Positions 30,129-39,118 of a stretch of 64,000 bases of DNA are shown here, piece by piece (positions within the stretch are counted from its first letter, which is position 1; each line of letters opens with the position of its first letter). Under the pieces are notes generated by a model, which saw only the letters and a list, made by a program, of their open reading frames with translations, was not told the origin of the DNA and ran no database searches. The position numbers were made by a program, and so were the translations under genes. The DNA is from Thalassotalea eurytherma (GTDB lineage Bacteria > Pseudomonadota > Gammaproteobacteria > Enterobacterales > Alteromonadaceae). Location: positions 124,001 through 188,000 of the forward strand of contig NZ_BSSU01000011.1 in the NCBI RefSeq assembly GCF_030161415.1, written 5' to 3'.

Positions 30129-30364
30129 GTTATAAATCTATTTGTTTAAAGCCGTATTGGTTTTAATGGTGATAGCCTTTCCAGTATTAAATATACAAAT
30201 ATAACGATTAATCAATGAACTAGGTGTTTTGTGCGGTAGGTGTGGCATTCATCTAGCCTATTTGAACTGGTACTTTTGGTGTCATTTGCACAGTTTTTCC
30301 TTATTTCTTACTAAATGTTTTCATTATTGTCTTTTAGGCTTGTTGCAAGACGTTTATTGGAGAA

Positions 30365-31638
30365 ATGAAAATGGTTACTCAGTTATCGAAGTATTTCTCA
30401 TCGGGTAGTGCTAATGCGTTAATGGTATGTACAGGGTTTATTCTTTCAGGTTGTGGTGGTTCAACATCTGAAGACACTGTACAAATGGATATTCCTATTG
30501 TTCAAGGCAGCGATGATTACACGGTGGTCGTTCCTGAATTAACAGAACATGATGAGCGCTTATTAGCGCTTATCCAAGAGCTCGATTTAGACAATTCCCT
30601 TAATGCCGGCCTAAACCTTCCTTCAATCGACGATCCAGGCGCCCAATTAGGAAAAAGTTGTTTTTTAGCAAAAGCTTGAGTGGCAATAAAGACACCGCTT
30701 GTGCTAGTTGTCATGATCCAAGCCTAGCTGGTGCAGATGACTAATCTTTTCTTATTGGTATTAGAGCAACCGAGATAAACGTGTTTGGCATAGGACGTAT
30801 TGCTAGTGATGGCTTGCCAAGTGTACCTAGAAACAGCCTTACTGTGGTTAATGTCGGGCTATTTGACCGAGGTTTGTTTTGGGACTCTCGAGTTGAGAGT
30901 TTATCAGCACAACCACGACAAAACGGAGCAATAGGGCCCATCAGTACACCAGATAGTGGTTTTGCTATCGCCGATGACAATGCAGGAACTAACCTCGTGG
31001 CGGAGCAGGCTAAATTTCCTGTGACATCGGTTGATGAAATGAAATCTGACAATTTCTAATCTGGAAGTACGAATGAGGAAATTAGGTATCATTTAGTTGC
31101 TTTTCCTCAAATTGGTTCAGGCAAAGGAAACGGCGCTACCGGTGATGACGATTTTGGTCGGGAAAACGTGACTGGTAATAGTGATGAACGCTATCGTTTT
31201 AGAACGTCTAGTTTACTTAATATTAGTTTAACTGCCCCGTATGGGTATGCTGGTAGCTACCAAACGTTAACCGATGCCGTTAATCATTATGACAACCCAA
31301 GAGGTAAGGCATTAGATTACGTTCGAGATGAGCAATAGTGCCAATTGCCACAGTTTGAAGACCTGAATAATTGTCAAAATTTATACCCTAATGCTCGTCT
31401 TAATACGTTGAATGCCTTAAATAAACTGCAGCAAGAACGTGATGATGATGTTTCAGAATTACCCCGAGTGCAATTAGGTAATAATGAAGTGGCTGACTTA
31501 GTCGCCTTTTTGACATCGCTCACTGATGCTTGTTTGACTGAACGTGAATGCATAGCCCCATGGATTGCTGTCCAAACAAATGATAACCCAGATGGTGAAG
31601 TACTTATTGCCACCGACGCACAAGGGAACGCGCTATAG
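30365..31638 (+). pseudogene. Decayed di-haem cytochrome c peroxidase (MauG/CcpA-like) lipoprotein
   Basis: The ATG (GGAG upstream) starts a lipoprotein signal (lipobox ILSGC). The first frame runs to GAQLGKS then stops at 30677-30679. Adding one A to the five-A run at 30652-30656 restores GAQLGKKLFFSKSLSGNKDT and the first haem motif CASCHDP (near 30703). In that frame there are three more stops: TAA 30742, TAA 31057 and TAG 31336. Family sequence continues between them: GIRATEINVFGIGR, SVPRNSLTVVNVGLFDRG, FPVTSVDEMKSDNF, DERYRFRTSSLLNISLTAPYGYAGSYQTL and the tail VADLVAFLTSLTD. Sequence jumps from EEIRYHLVA to FPQIGSGKGNG, so roughly 100 residues that should carry the second CxxCH are missing. 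This is a dead gene. Confidence 0.88.
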
Positions 31639-31715
31639 CTTGCACTTTTCGTTAGCGATATTATTTAGCATCAAGTAACATGAAGGCATAATTAAAAAAG
31701 TCTAACTGTTATTTG

Positions 31716-34094
31716 ATGCCAGAAAAACCGAAAAAGAAAGCCTCTCCTAAAACGCCATCTTCGACTTCAGAAAAAAGTAAACTGCCACGCTTTTCGTGGA
31801 AAAAGCTGTTTTGGCTGCTTTTTAAATTACTGTTTATTGGCATAGTGCTTATTGGCTTTTACTGTATTTATTTAGATGCCAAGGTACGCGATAAATTTGA
31901 AGGGCAACGCTGGCAAGTCCCTATTCAAGTATTCAGTAAAACACCCGTTTTTTATCGTAATGATATTGTGTCAATAAAAGCGCTAAGCAAGGCGCTCAAG
32001 CTTAATAATTACCAAAAAGTATCAAACGTTGAACGACCAGGTGAATATGCTACCTCGAGTCGTCGTATCATCATTTATCGTCGTCAAATTGAACCAAGTT
32101 TAGCCAAGATTGACGATGCACCAGTAAAAATCACCATCGATGTCATTGGCGGTAAAGTCCGTGAAATTTACCATGATAGTCAGCCTGCAGATGTTGCAGT
32201 ATTAGAGCCTGTTCTCATCGACCGAATCGTCCCTAAAAGCAATGAAGATCGCGTGATAACGCCATTGCAGGAAATACCTGAGCAACTGATAGATACCTTG
32301 CTGTTAGTGGAAGATCGAGATTTTTATTTTCATAAAGGGATTTCGCCGCTTGGTATTTTACGTGCACTTTATGCCAACGTTATAGCCGGGCGCACCGTGC
32401 AAGGGGGCTCTACTTTAACCCAGCAATTGGTTAAAAATATGTATTTGACCCGTGACAAAACATTGTGGCGAAAAGTCAATGAAGCGCTAATGTCACTGAT
32501 TTTAGAATACCGTTACAGCAAAGATCAGTTGCTAGAAGCTTACATGAACGAAGTTTACCTTGGCCAACATTACGCTAATGGTATTTATGGTTTTGGTTTA
32601 GCGTCAGATTTCTATTTTGGCAAGTCGATAAACCAACTATCAGCGAACCAAATGGCAATGCTGGTTGCTCAAGTTAAAGGGCCGAGCTACTACGATCCGT
32701 GGCGTTACCCTGAGCGAGCGCTAAAGCGTCGTAATTTAGTGCTTAAGATCATGTTTCAAGCACATATTATTGAGCAACAAGAATACCAATTTGCTATTAA
32801 TTCTGCATTATCGGTGCGAGAAAATAGACGTATTAGCAAGCAAAAATACCCTGACTATCTGCAACTTGTTAAACAAGAGTTGAGAAATGTCTTACCTGAA
32901 GATGCGTTGCAATCGGGTATTAAAGTATTTACCGGGTTTGATGTGGTAAGTCAGCAATATTTGTCACAAACACTCGATACAAGCCTAGCGAAACTTGAAA
33001 CTGAGCGAAATCAGAAAAATTTGCAGGCGGCGATGATCGTAACGGATTTTCGTACGGGTGAAATTGTCGCTTTATCAGGCGGTAAATCTCTGGGATATGC
33101 CGGCTTTAACCGTGCGCTGTCGGCTAAAAGACAAATCGGTTCTCTAATTAAACCTGTTATTTTTGCCGCTGCTCTAGAGCGTTATCAACAATACCATTAC
33201 GGGACGATGCTCGCTGATAAACCATTGGTTTTAGTTAGCGATAGTGGTCAAGAGTGGCGTCCAAAAAACTATGACGGGAAGTTTAGAGAAAAAGTTAGTT
33301 TATTTGATGCGCTTATTTATTCCTTAAACGTACCAACGGTGAATCTAGGCATGACACTTGGCTTAGAGAATGTCGCCAGTGCATTGTATTCTTTTGGTTA
33401 TCCTGAAGGTGAGCTTGAATTGCGTCCTTCAATGTTACTTGGTGCAATAAACATGACACCTTATGACATTAATCAAGTATACGTTACATTTGCGACCAAA
33501 GGTGTTTATCGCCAAACCTATGCCGTTTCACAAGTGCTATCGCAATTCGGTGAAACGCTTTATCAGCATAGAGCTAAAGAAGCCGTCATTTTATCATCTC
33601 AAGCAGGCCAATTAATTGATTATGGCCTGCAAAGCATCGCGAAAAAAGGCAGTGCACGCTCACTCACTTGGCGTTTAAAAAACGTCAATATTGGCGGTAA
33701 AACGGGCACGACCAATGATCAACGTGATACTTGGTTTGTCGGTTATGATGATCGCTATTTAGTCACGAGTTGGGTTGGTAAAGATAACAACCAACCAACT
33801 TCCTTAACGGGCAGTAGCGGCGCATTAGTCTTGTTCAGTGAATTTATGAAAAAAGTTGGTACGCAGAGTTTATCAGAGCAATACCACGAAGATGTCACCT
33901 TAGGGTGGTTTGATGACGAAGATGGCACCCTCTATGGGCAACCATGTAAAAACAGTACGCAACACCTAGTATTTAGTGAAAGTGTCGCCGAAGGATTAAC
34001 CTGTGGAAAAAGGCAACAACGTGCTGAAGAGCCAAAGGAAAAAAAGAAAAAATCGTGGTTTGAACGACTCTTTGGCAAGAAAAACGGGGAATAA
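31716..34094 (+). CDS. mrcB: Penicillin-binding protein 1B
   Basis: Bifunctional class A PBP for septal and lateral peptidoglycan. A short cytoplasmic tail and one membrane segment (about 31-52) are followed by a UB2H-like domain (about 70-135), a glycosyltransferase domain with EDRDFYFHKGISPLGILRAL and GGSTLTQQLVKN, and a transpeptidase domain with SxxK in GSLIKP (Ser near 475), SLN, and KTG in GGKTGTTN (near 660). The basic C-terminus (KKKKSWFERLFGKK) is notable. Start set at ATG 31716; a TTG directly before it is in frame. 793 aa. LpoB partner not in the window. Confidence 0.95.
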   Translation: MPEKPKKKASPKTPSSTSEKSKLPRFSWKKLFWLLFKLLFIGIVLIGFYCIYLDAKVRDKFEGQRWQVPIQVFSKTPVFYRNDIVSIKALSKALKLNNYQKVSNVERPGEYATSSRRIIIYRRQIEPSLAKIDDAPVKITIDVIGGKVREIYHDSQPADVAVLEPVLIDRIVPKSNEDRVITPLQEIPEQLIDTLLLVEDRDFYFHKGISPLGILRALYANVIAGRTVQGGSTLTQQLVKNMYLTRDKTLWRKVNEALMSLILEYRYSKDQLLEAYMNEVYLGQHYANGIYGFGLASDFYFGKSINQLSANQMAMLVAQVKGPSYYDPWRYPERALKRRNLVLKIMFQAHIIEQQEYQFAINSALSVRENRRISKQKYPDYLQLVKQELRNVLPEDALQSGIKVFTGFDVVSQQYLSQTLDTSLAKLETERNQKNLQAAMIVTDFRTGEIVALSGGKSLGYAGFNRALSAKRQIGSLIKPVIFAAALERYQQYHYGTMLADKPLVLVSDSGQEWRPKNYDGKFREKVSLFDALIYSLNVPTVNLGMTLGLENVASALYSFGYPEGELELRPSMLLGAINMTPYDINQVYVTFATKGVYRQTYAVSQVLSQFGETLYQHRAKEAVILSSQAGQLIDYGLQSIAKKGSARSLTWRLKNVNIGGKTGTTNDQRDTWFVGYDDRYLVTSWVGKDNNQPTSLTGSSGALVLFSEFMKKVGTQSLSEQYHEDVTLGWFDDEDGTLYGQPCKNSTQHLVFSESVAEGLTCGKRQQRAEEPKEKKKKSWFERLFGKKNGE

Positions 34095-34159
34095 AAAAGG
34101 CAACGTAAAAACGCTGCCTTTGACTTCGTTACTGCTAGGTTTAACTAAGCTTTAACGAC

Positions 34160-35440
34160 TTATAATTTAGCAAAACAACGATCAGCTGCAGCAAGTGTCG
34201 CTTCGATTTTGTCATCTGTATGTGCCGTTGACAGGAAGCTTGCTTCAAACGCAGAAGGTGCGAGGTATACGCCTTCATCTAACATGAAATGGAAGAAGCG
34301 TTTAAACTTATCAGCATCGCACTCAGTCGCTTGTTGGTAAGTGGTTACTGTTTTTTCATCAGTAAAGAAAAAGCCAAACATTGCACCAGCATAATTAATA
34401 CTTAAACTTACGCCATTGCGCTCAGCTGCCGCTTTAAAGCCCATCGCTAGCTTTTCAGTGGCTTTAGCAAGTTGAGTATGTTTATCGCCAGTTGATAATT
34501 CATTTAATGAGGCCAAACCTGCTGCCATAGCAATTGGATTACCTGATAATGTACCTGCTTGATAAACGGGACCAACCGGCGCAATAAAATCCATGATTTC
34601 GGCTTTACCACCGAACGCACCAACTGGCATACCGCCACCGATAACCTTACCTAAGGTAGTTAGGTCTGGTTTAATATTGTAGAAAGCTTGTGCGCCGCCT
34701 AATGCAACACGAAAACCTGTCATTACTTCGTCAAAAATCAATACACTTTTATATTGATCACAAATATCACGAAGGCCTTCCAAAAAGCCCTCAACCGGCG
34801 GAATACAGTTCATGTTACCGGCTACTGGCTCTACGATAATACAAGCAATTTGGTCACCTAATTTTTCAAAAATCGCTTTAACTTCGTCTAGTTTGTTAAA
34901 GCTTACGGTAAGCGTATGCTCTGCGAATGATTCAGGAATGCCTGGCGAGCTTGGTACACCTAAGGTTAATGCACCTGAACCTGCTTTTACTAATAATGAA
35001 TCAGCATGGCCATGATAACAGCCTTCGAATTTAAGGATTTTGTCTCGACCAGTGTAACCACGCGCTAAGCGAATAGCAGACATCGTTGCTTCGGTACCTG
35101 AGCTTACCATGCGCAACTTTTCCATTGATGGTACAAGTTCACGTACTTTTTCTGCCATGGTAATTTCTAGTGCTGTTGGTGCACCAAAACTTAAACCATT
35201 TTCAGCTGTTTCAATAACGGCTTTCTTAATAACAGGGTGATTGTGGCCTAAAATCATTGGTCCCCATGAACCGACATAATCAATATATTTGTTACCATCG
35301 GCATCAAAAATATAGGCGCCATCTGCCTTTTCAATAAAGCATGGTTCGCCACCAACACCATTAAATGCACGCACAGGTGAGTTAACACCACCTGGGATGA
35401 TATTTTTTGCTGATTCAAAGAGTTCTGATGATTTTTGCAT
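34160..35440 (-). CDS. hemL: Glutamate-1-semialdehyde 2,1-aminomutase
   Basis: PLP enzyme that forms 5-aminolevulinate in the C5 pathway of haem synthesis. N-terminal [51 protein letters not shown], and the PLP Lys in [18 protein letters not shown] (near residue 265) are standard. Start set at MQKSSEL (35440), with sequence upstream (to 35476) treated as leader. 426 aa. It is convergent with mrcB. HemJ, a later enzyme of the same pathway, is encoded 3.2 kb away. Confidence 0.97.
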   Translation of the reverse strand: MQKSSELFESAKNIIPGGVNSPVRAFNGVGGEPCFIEKADGAYIFDADGNKYIDYVGSWGPMILGHNHPVIKKAVIETAENGLSFGAPTALEITMAEKVRELVPSMEKLRMVSSGTEATMSAIRLARGYTGRDKILKFEGCYHGHADSLLVKAGSGALTLGVPSSPGIPESFAEHTLTVSFNKLDEVKAIFEKLGDQIACIIVEPVAGNMNCIPPVEGFLEGLRDICDQYKSVLIFDEVMTGFRVALGGAQAFYNIKPDLTTLGKVIGGGMPVGAFGGKAEIMDFIAPVGPVYQAGTLSGNPIAMAAGLASLNELSTGDKHTQLAKATEKLAMGFKAAAERNGVSLSINYAGAMFGFFFTDEKTVTTYQQATECDADKFKRFFHFMLDEGVYLAPSAFEASFLSTAHTDDKIEATLAAADRCFAKL

Positions 35441-35730
35441 ATTTGTTCGCTTATAAATTATTGATGTGCCTAACATTTGGCAATTAATTTACCCAGTGGG
35501 TTAACCTATTTATTGTCTAATACTTGCGGCTATTAATTAGCTGCACAACTGATCATGTATAGGAAACTCAACTGCATATTCATAAATCTAATTTATTCAG
35601 ATTTTAGCTTTCAAGAGCGGCGTAAAATCGCGGCGAAATATAGCATATAAAACCATAGATGAGAATGGTCCGGTGCTGAAGCCTGCGCTTGTGGCAATAT
35701 CAACTATACTCTGATTTATATAGATTAGTT

Positions 35731-36509
35731 TTGAAGGTTTACGTTTTGAAGGCGTTCACTAGGTCAATTTTTTTGCTATTAATTACTGCCTTGTTTGGTG
35801 CTCAGGCAAAAGACGTCGTTAATTACAATATTTCGAAGAAGTTTCCTGATCCTAAGCAGGCTTATTATATCGACTTGCTTGACCTCGCTATGGAAAAATC
35901 TATCGATAAATATGGTGACTATGAACTTGTACCTGTGGTGTTTGAAATGCCTCAAGGTCGAACGTCGATCATGGTGCAATTGAACCAAGGGATTGACGTA
36001 ACGTGGCGAGTGACTAGTCAAGAGCTAGAGAAGCGGCTTCAAGCGATATATGTTCCTTTACTAAAAGGCATGATGGGCCAGATAGCATTATCTTGCAACA
36101 TAATGGCATTAACGTTGTTGAAGGTGGTGCGCATAAATTATTAGATATGTTACAAAAAAGAAGGTTTGATTACTTTCCGAGAGCCATACATGAACCATGG
36201 ATTGAAATAGCGGATATGCCTGATTTGACTGTTGAAGAAAACATTCTTATTCGTTATCCCGCCCCTTTCTATTTCTTTGTTAATAGAGAGAATACGCGCT
36301 TATCTGAACGAATAGCCTACGGCTTGGAATCCGCCATAGCTGACGGTAGTTTGGATTCACTTGTTCTTCATCATCCCGTGACTAAAGATGTTATTCAGTT
36401 AGCTAAAATTCAGCAACGAAAAATATTTATATTCACAAACCCTAATCTCTCTGAAAAGTCTCAACAACTGCTTCGAGAGCCACGTTACTGGATCAGTTTA
36501 AGTCGTTAA
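35731..36509 (+). pseudogene. Broken periplasmic substrate-binding-like protein
   Basis: Signal peptide (TTG start at 35731 or 35746; LLLITALFGAQA) leads into KDVVNYNISKKFPDP, and the frame is family-like to PLLKGMMG, then unlike it until a stop at 36142-36144. In another frame, from about 36078, the text resumes as PDSIILQHNGINVVEGG, KRRFDYFPRAIHEPW and PAPFYFFVNRENTRL, to 36509. The intact paralogue (53481-54368) has about 34 residues between GLLG and [12 protein letters not shown] that are missing here. A deletion of roughly 100 bp that is not a multiple of three, at about 36075-36080, explains both the loss and the frame change. Protein class: small-molecule binding protein resembling amino-acid-type transport receptors, ligand unknown. 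Confidence 0.78.
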
Positions 36510-36603
36510 CTCTAGTTTGTTTATTCGGTTGTTTATATGTATAAAAATTGTTAATATTGGCTGTATTAAATACAAATAAAAATAATAAAAACTAGGGAAT
36601 AAG

Positions 36604-37833
36604 ATGCGTGTATTAGCGTTTTTGCTACCGCTTTATTTGCTCGGATGTGGCAGTACAATCAATAAAAAAGATGTTCAATCTTTAACGAATAGGCCCGAAC
36701 AGTTCGTTATATCAGAAGAAGAGCAAACCTTAATTGCTCGTTCTAATAAACTTCACAACGATTTAGTTAAACAAGGTTTAATTGTTCGAAATAAAGCAGC
36801 AAATGACTATATTGCTCATATGGCGAAAAAAATCGAGCCTGACTTTGATGCGCATATCGATATTTCTTACTTTATTTTACGAGACTCATCACTCAATGCT
36901 TTTGCGTTACCCAACGGCAATATATACCTCAATGCTGGCCTAATTAATCAACTAGCATCTGAAGATGAATTGGCTTTAGTGATGGCACATGAAATGGCCC
37001 ACGTAGTAGAGCGCCATGGCTTAATTAAGTTACTTGATAGAAAACAAACGGTCGTAAGTTCTCATGTGGTTGATTTGATTTTTATGGGCACTGGCTTAAT
37101 CTACTTTGCAGCGATTAGCGATTTAGCGTCTTTTAGTCGTCAAATGGAAGAAGAGGCTGATTCACTAGCCATTGAGTATCTTGCAGAGTCTGATTACGAC
37201 TTGAATAAAGGGATTACTGCAATTGAGAAGCTTGTTTTAGAAAAACACGGTAAAGAGCTTGGCTCAATTTGGAGTTCACATCCAGATATAAGCACTCGCG
37301 CTAAAGCCGGGCGAGAAAAAATATCTGCGATGAATTGGCAAGTAACAGAGCACGTCAGCAGCCATCCAGATTATGAAGATTTCCGCTCGTCGTTAACTGA
37401 ATTAGTGATCAAAACCCGTTTGCGTAACAAGCAGTTTGAATTGGCTGCAGACATAGCAAAGCGTGAATTAGAGATCAGCCCTGATAATGCGCTTCTATAC
37501 TACTATCTTGGTGAGGCAAACCGGTTAAAATCTTCTGAAACCAGAGCCTACGCAAAAGAGTATGCTTGGCTTTATGATGAAGATTTTGATGACGATTTAA
37601 TTGAAAAACTCTCGGAAGGCAATTCAGGTTATATCGCGTCGTCTAAACAATACTTTGAAAAGGCCACCGAGTTAAATAGTACGTTGAGCCTGCCATATAA
37701 AGGGCTAGGCCTACTCGCGCTAGATCAGCAAGACGTTAATCAAGCAAAGTCATACTTACAACAATATTTATCATACGATGGTATTAAAGATCGTCGTTAT
37801 ATCAACTCATTAATAGATAATTTAAAGGGATAA
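36604..37833 (+). CDS. M48-family metalloprotease lipoprotein with TPR-like C-terminus
   Basis: Lipoprotein (lipobox LLGC, Cys at residue 15) of the M48 zinc metalloprotease family. The HExxH motif is MAHEMAHVVERHG (near residues 127-139), the second ligand is in QMEEEADSLAIEYL, and FALPNGNIYLNAGLI precedes it as in M48 enzymes. The C-terminal third has tetratricopeptide-like helices (ALLYYYLGEANRL, LGLLALDQQDVNQAKSYLQQYL). It resembles BepA/LoiP-type envelope proteases. The stop is 3 bases before the next lipoprotein gene, so the two form an operon. Confidence 0.88.
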   Translation: MRVLAFLLPLYLLGCGSTINKKDVQSLTNRPEQFVISEEEQTLIARSNKLHNDLVKQGLIVRNKAANDYIAHMAKKIEPDFDAHIDISYFILRDSSLNAFALPNGNIYLNAGLINQLASEDELALVMAHEMAHVVERHGLIKLLDRKQTVVSSHVVDLIFMGTGLIYFAAISDLASFSRQMEEEADSLAIEYLAESDYDLNKGITAIEKLVLEKHGKELGSIWSSHPDISTRAKAGREKISAMNWQVTEHVSSHPDYEDFRSSLTELVIKTRLRNKQFELAADIAKRELEISPDNALLYYYLGEANRLKSSETRAYAKEYAWLYDEDFDDDLIEKLSEGNSGYIASSKQYFEKATELNSTLSLPYKGLGLLALDQQDVNQAKSYLQQYLSYDGIKDRRYINSLIDNLKG

Positions 37834-37836
37834 AAA

Positions 37837-38631
37837 ATGCTTTCTAAGCTAAATAAACTAGTTGTCGTTTTTACGGTACTCGTGGTTACTGGTTGTGCGC
37901 AAACTACCGTTCGTCACCACCAAGATTTTGAAACGGTAGCGAAGAATGTTCAGTCGGTAGTTATATTGCCAGCTCAGGTTGAAATTGAGCAAATTAATTT
38001 TGACGGTGATAATACACCACTAGAAGAAAAGTCAGCGTTAATCAAAAGTCAGATTGAATCTATCGCTGAATTAAAATTAGAAAATGAATCACTTCAAGTT
38101 ATCGAGTTCGATTTTGCTAAAGCGTTTGAAGAAGATGAAGAATTTGCTTACGCAATTACGCAAGCTAAAGAAGCGTGGGAAGCAGCAAAGGGCGAGCTTT
38201 ATGAGCAAGGATTAGTTTCAGAAAAAGAAAAGTCAAACTTTCAGGCTAGTTTAGGCAGCGCATTAAATATCATTGCAGATAAAACCGGCGCAGATGCCGC
38301 ACTTCTTGTTCAATATACAGGTTTTGAGAAATCAAGCGGGATGATAGCGAAAGATGTTGCGTCCAGTGTCTTAGTTGGTGTTTTGACCTTGGGTGCTGTT
38401 GTACCAATTCAAGCAACTGAAGGTGCTTTTATTGATGTTGCATTGGTAGATTCTAACAGCGGTAAAGTGATTTGGGCTAACCGAAAAGGTGGTACAAGTG
38501 CCGATGCATCGCCAGCTGAAATTGTCTTTGGTGAATTGCCTGACTTAACATGGAAAAGCGAATTAGCTGCGCCAACAAACCAGCCGGTAGCTGAAGAGTC
38601 AGTTTCACCTAAAGCGCCTGATTCTGAGTAA
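37837..38631 (+). CDS. Lipoprotein of unknown function coupled to the M48 protease
   Basis: Family not recognised. Lipobox VVTGC (Cys at residue 20). The mature protein has a strand VVILPAQVEIEQINFDG, a long acidic helical middle and a C-terminal part (GADAALLVQYTGF then FIDVALVDSNSGKVIWANR) that reads like small outer-membrane lipoproteins that assemble in the periplasm (CsgG- or GNA1162-like pattern, weak). A glycine-rich hydrophobic stretch (SSVLVGVLTLGAVVP) lies between. It starts 3 bases after the M48 gene and ends the operon with a terminator, so it may be a substrate or partner of that protease. Confidence 0.7.
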   Translation: MLSKLNKLVVVFTVLVVTGCAQTTVRHHQDFETVAKNVQSVVILPAQVEIEQINFDGDNTPLEEKSALIKSQIESIAELKLENESLQVIEFDFAKAFEEDEEFAYAITQAKEAWEAAKGELYEQGLVSEKEKSNFQASLGSALNIIADKTGADAALLVQYTGFEKSSGMIAKDVASSVLVGVLTLGAVVPIQATEGAFIDVALVDSNSGKVIWANRKGGTSADASPAEIVFGELPDLTWKSELAAPTNQPVAEESVSPKAPDSE

Positions 38632-38654
38632 ATTAGAAAATAACTGGCGAAAAC

Positions 38655-38680
38655 AAGCCCGTTTTATAGCGGGCTTTTTG
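38655..38680. terminator. Hairpin terminator between convergent genes
   Basis: AAGCCCG-TTTTATAG-CGGGCTTTTT: a 7-bp stem and T tail, placed between the lipoprotein stop and the hemJ stop on the other strand. Confidence 0.85.
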
Positions 38681-39118
38681 TTATGAAAAAGTTGGTTTTA
38701 AATAAACCAAGATAATGATAGCAAACAAAATAAGAACAGGGACTTCATTAAAAATTCGATAGAAGCGACCTGAGCGTGTGTTTTTATCTTCAGCAAAGGT
38801 TTTAAGTAGCTTAAAACAATAAATATGGTAGCCAATTAATAGTACTACCAAGGTTACTTTAATGTGTAACCAGTGGCTGGCTGCAAACCAAGCCATGCCA
38901 TAAAAGTGGATCAGTGCGATGCCTAAAAGCACTGTTAGAATACCAAAAGGTGTCACAAAATAAAGCAATCGTTTTTCCATGCCTTTTAAATGCTCAGCAA
39001 CTGCTTGGTTGTCGGTTTCTGCATGATTTACAAACAACCTAGGTAGGTAAAAAATGCCTGCAAACCAAGCAACCATAAAAATAACGTGGAAGGCTTTAAG
39101 CCAGAGCAATGTTGTCAT
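38681..39118 (-). CDS. hemJ: Protoporphyrinogen oxidase HemJ
   Basis: Inner-membrane oxidase that forms protoporphyrin IX, with four membrane segments. The N-terminal KAFHVIFMVAWFAGIFYLPRLFV contains the conserved His and Arg, and the family pattern of loop VTPFGILTVLLGIAL and end segment VPVLILFAIIILVYLKP is present. 145 aa. Its ATG shares one base with the stop of the upstream CLC gene, so translation is coupled. Membership is by sequence pattern; the group was once called UPF0093. Confidence 0.88.
   Translation of the reverse strand: MTTLLWLKAFHVIFMVAWFAGIFYLPRLFVNHAETDNQAVAEHLKGMEKRLLYFVTPFGILTVLLGIALIHFYGMAWFAASHWLHIKVTLVVLLIGYHIYCFKLLKTFAEDKNTRSGRFYRIFNEVPVLILFAIIILVYLKPTFS

Noticed and set aside
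30742-31338. Stop-codon recoding in the di-haem peroxidase gene
   Set aside because: Both TAA and TAG occur, there is also a frameshift and a missing haem domain, and no other gene in the window has in-frame stops; decay is simpler.
30781-31638. Separate small genes at 30781-31059 and 31345-31638
   Set aside because: They are fragments of one broken peroxidase in a single frame.
34094-34128. Hairpin AAAGGCA...TGCCTTT after mrcB as terminator
   Set aside because: The stem is interrupted by mismatches and no T run follows, so it is too weak to list.
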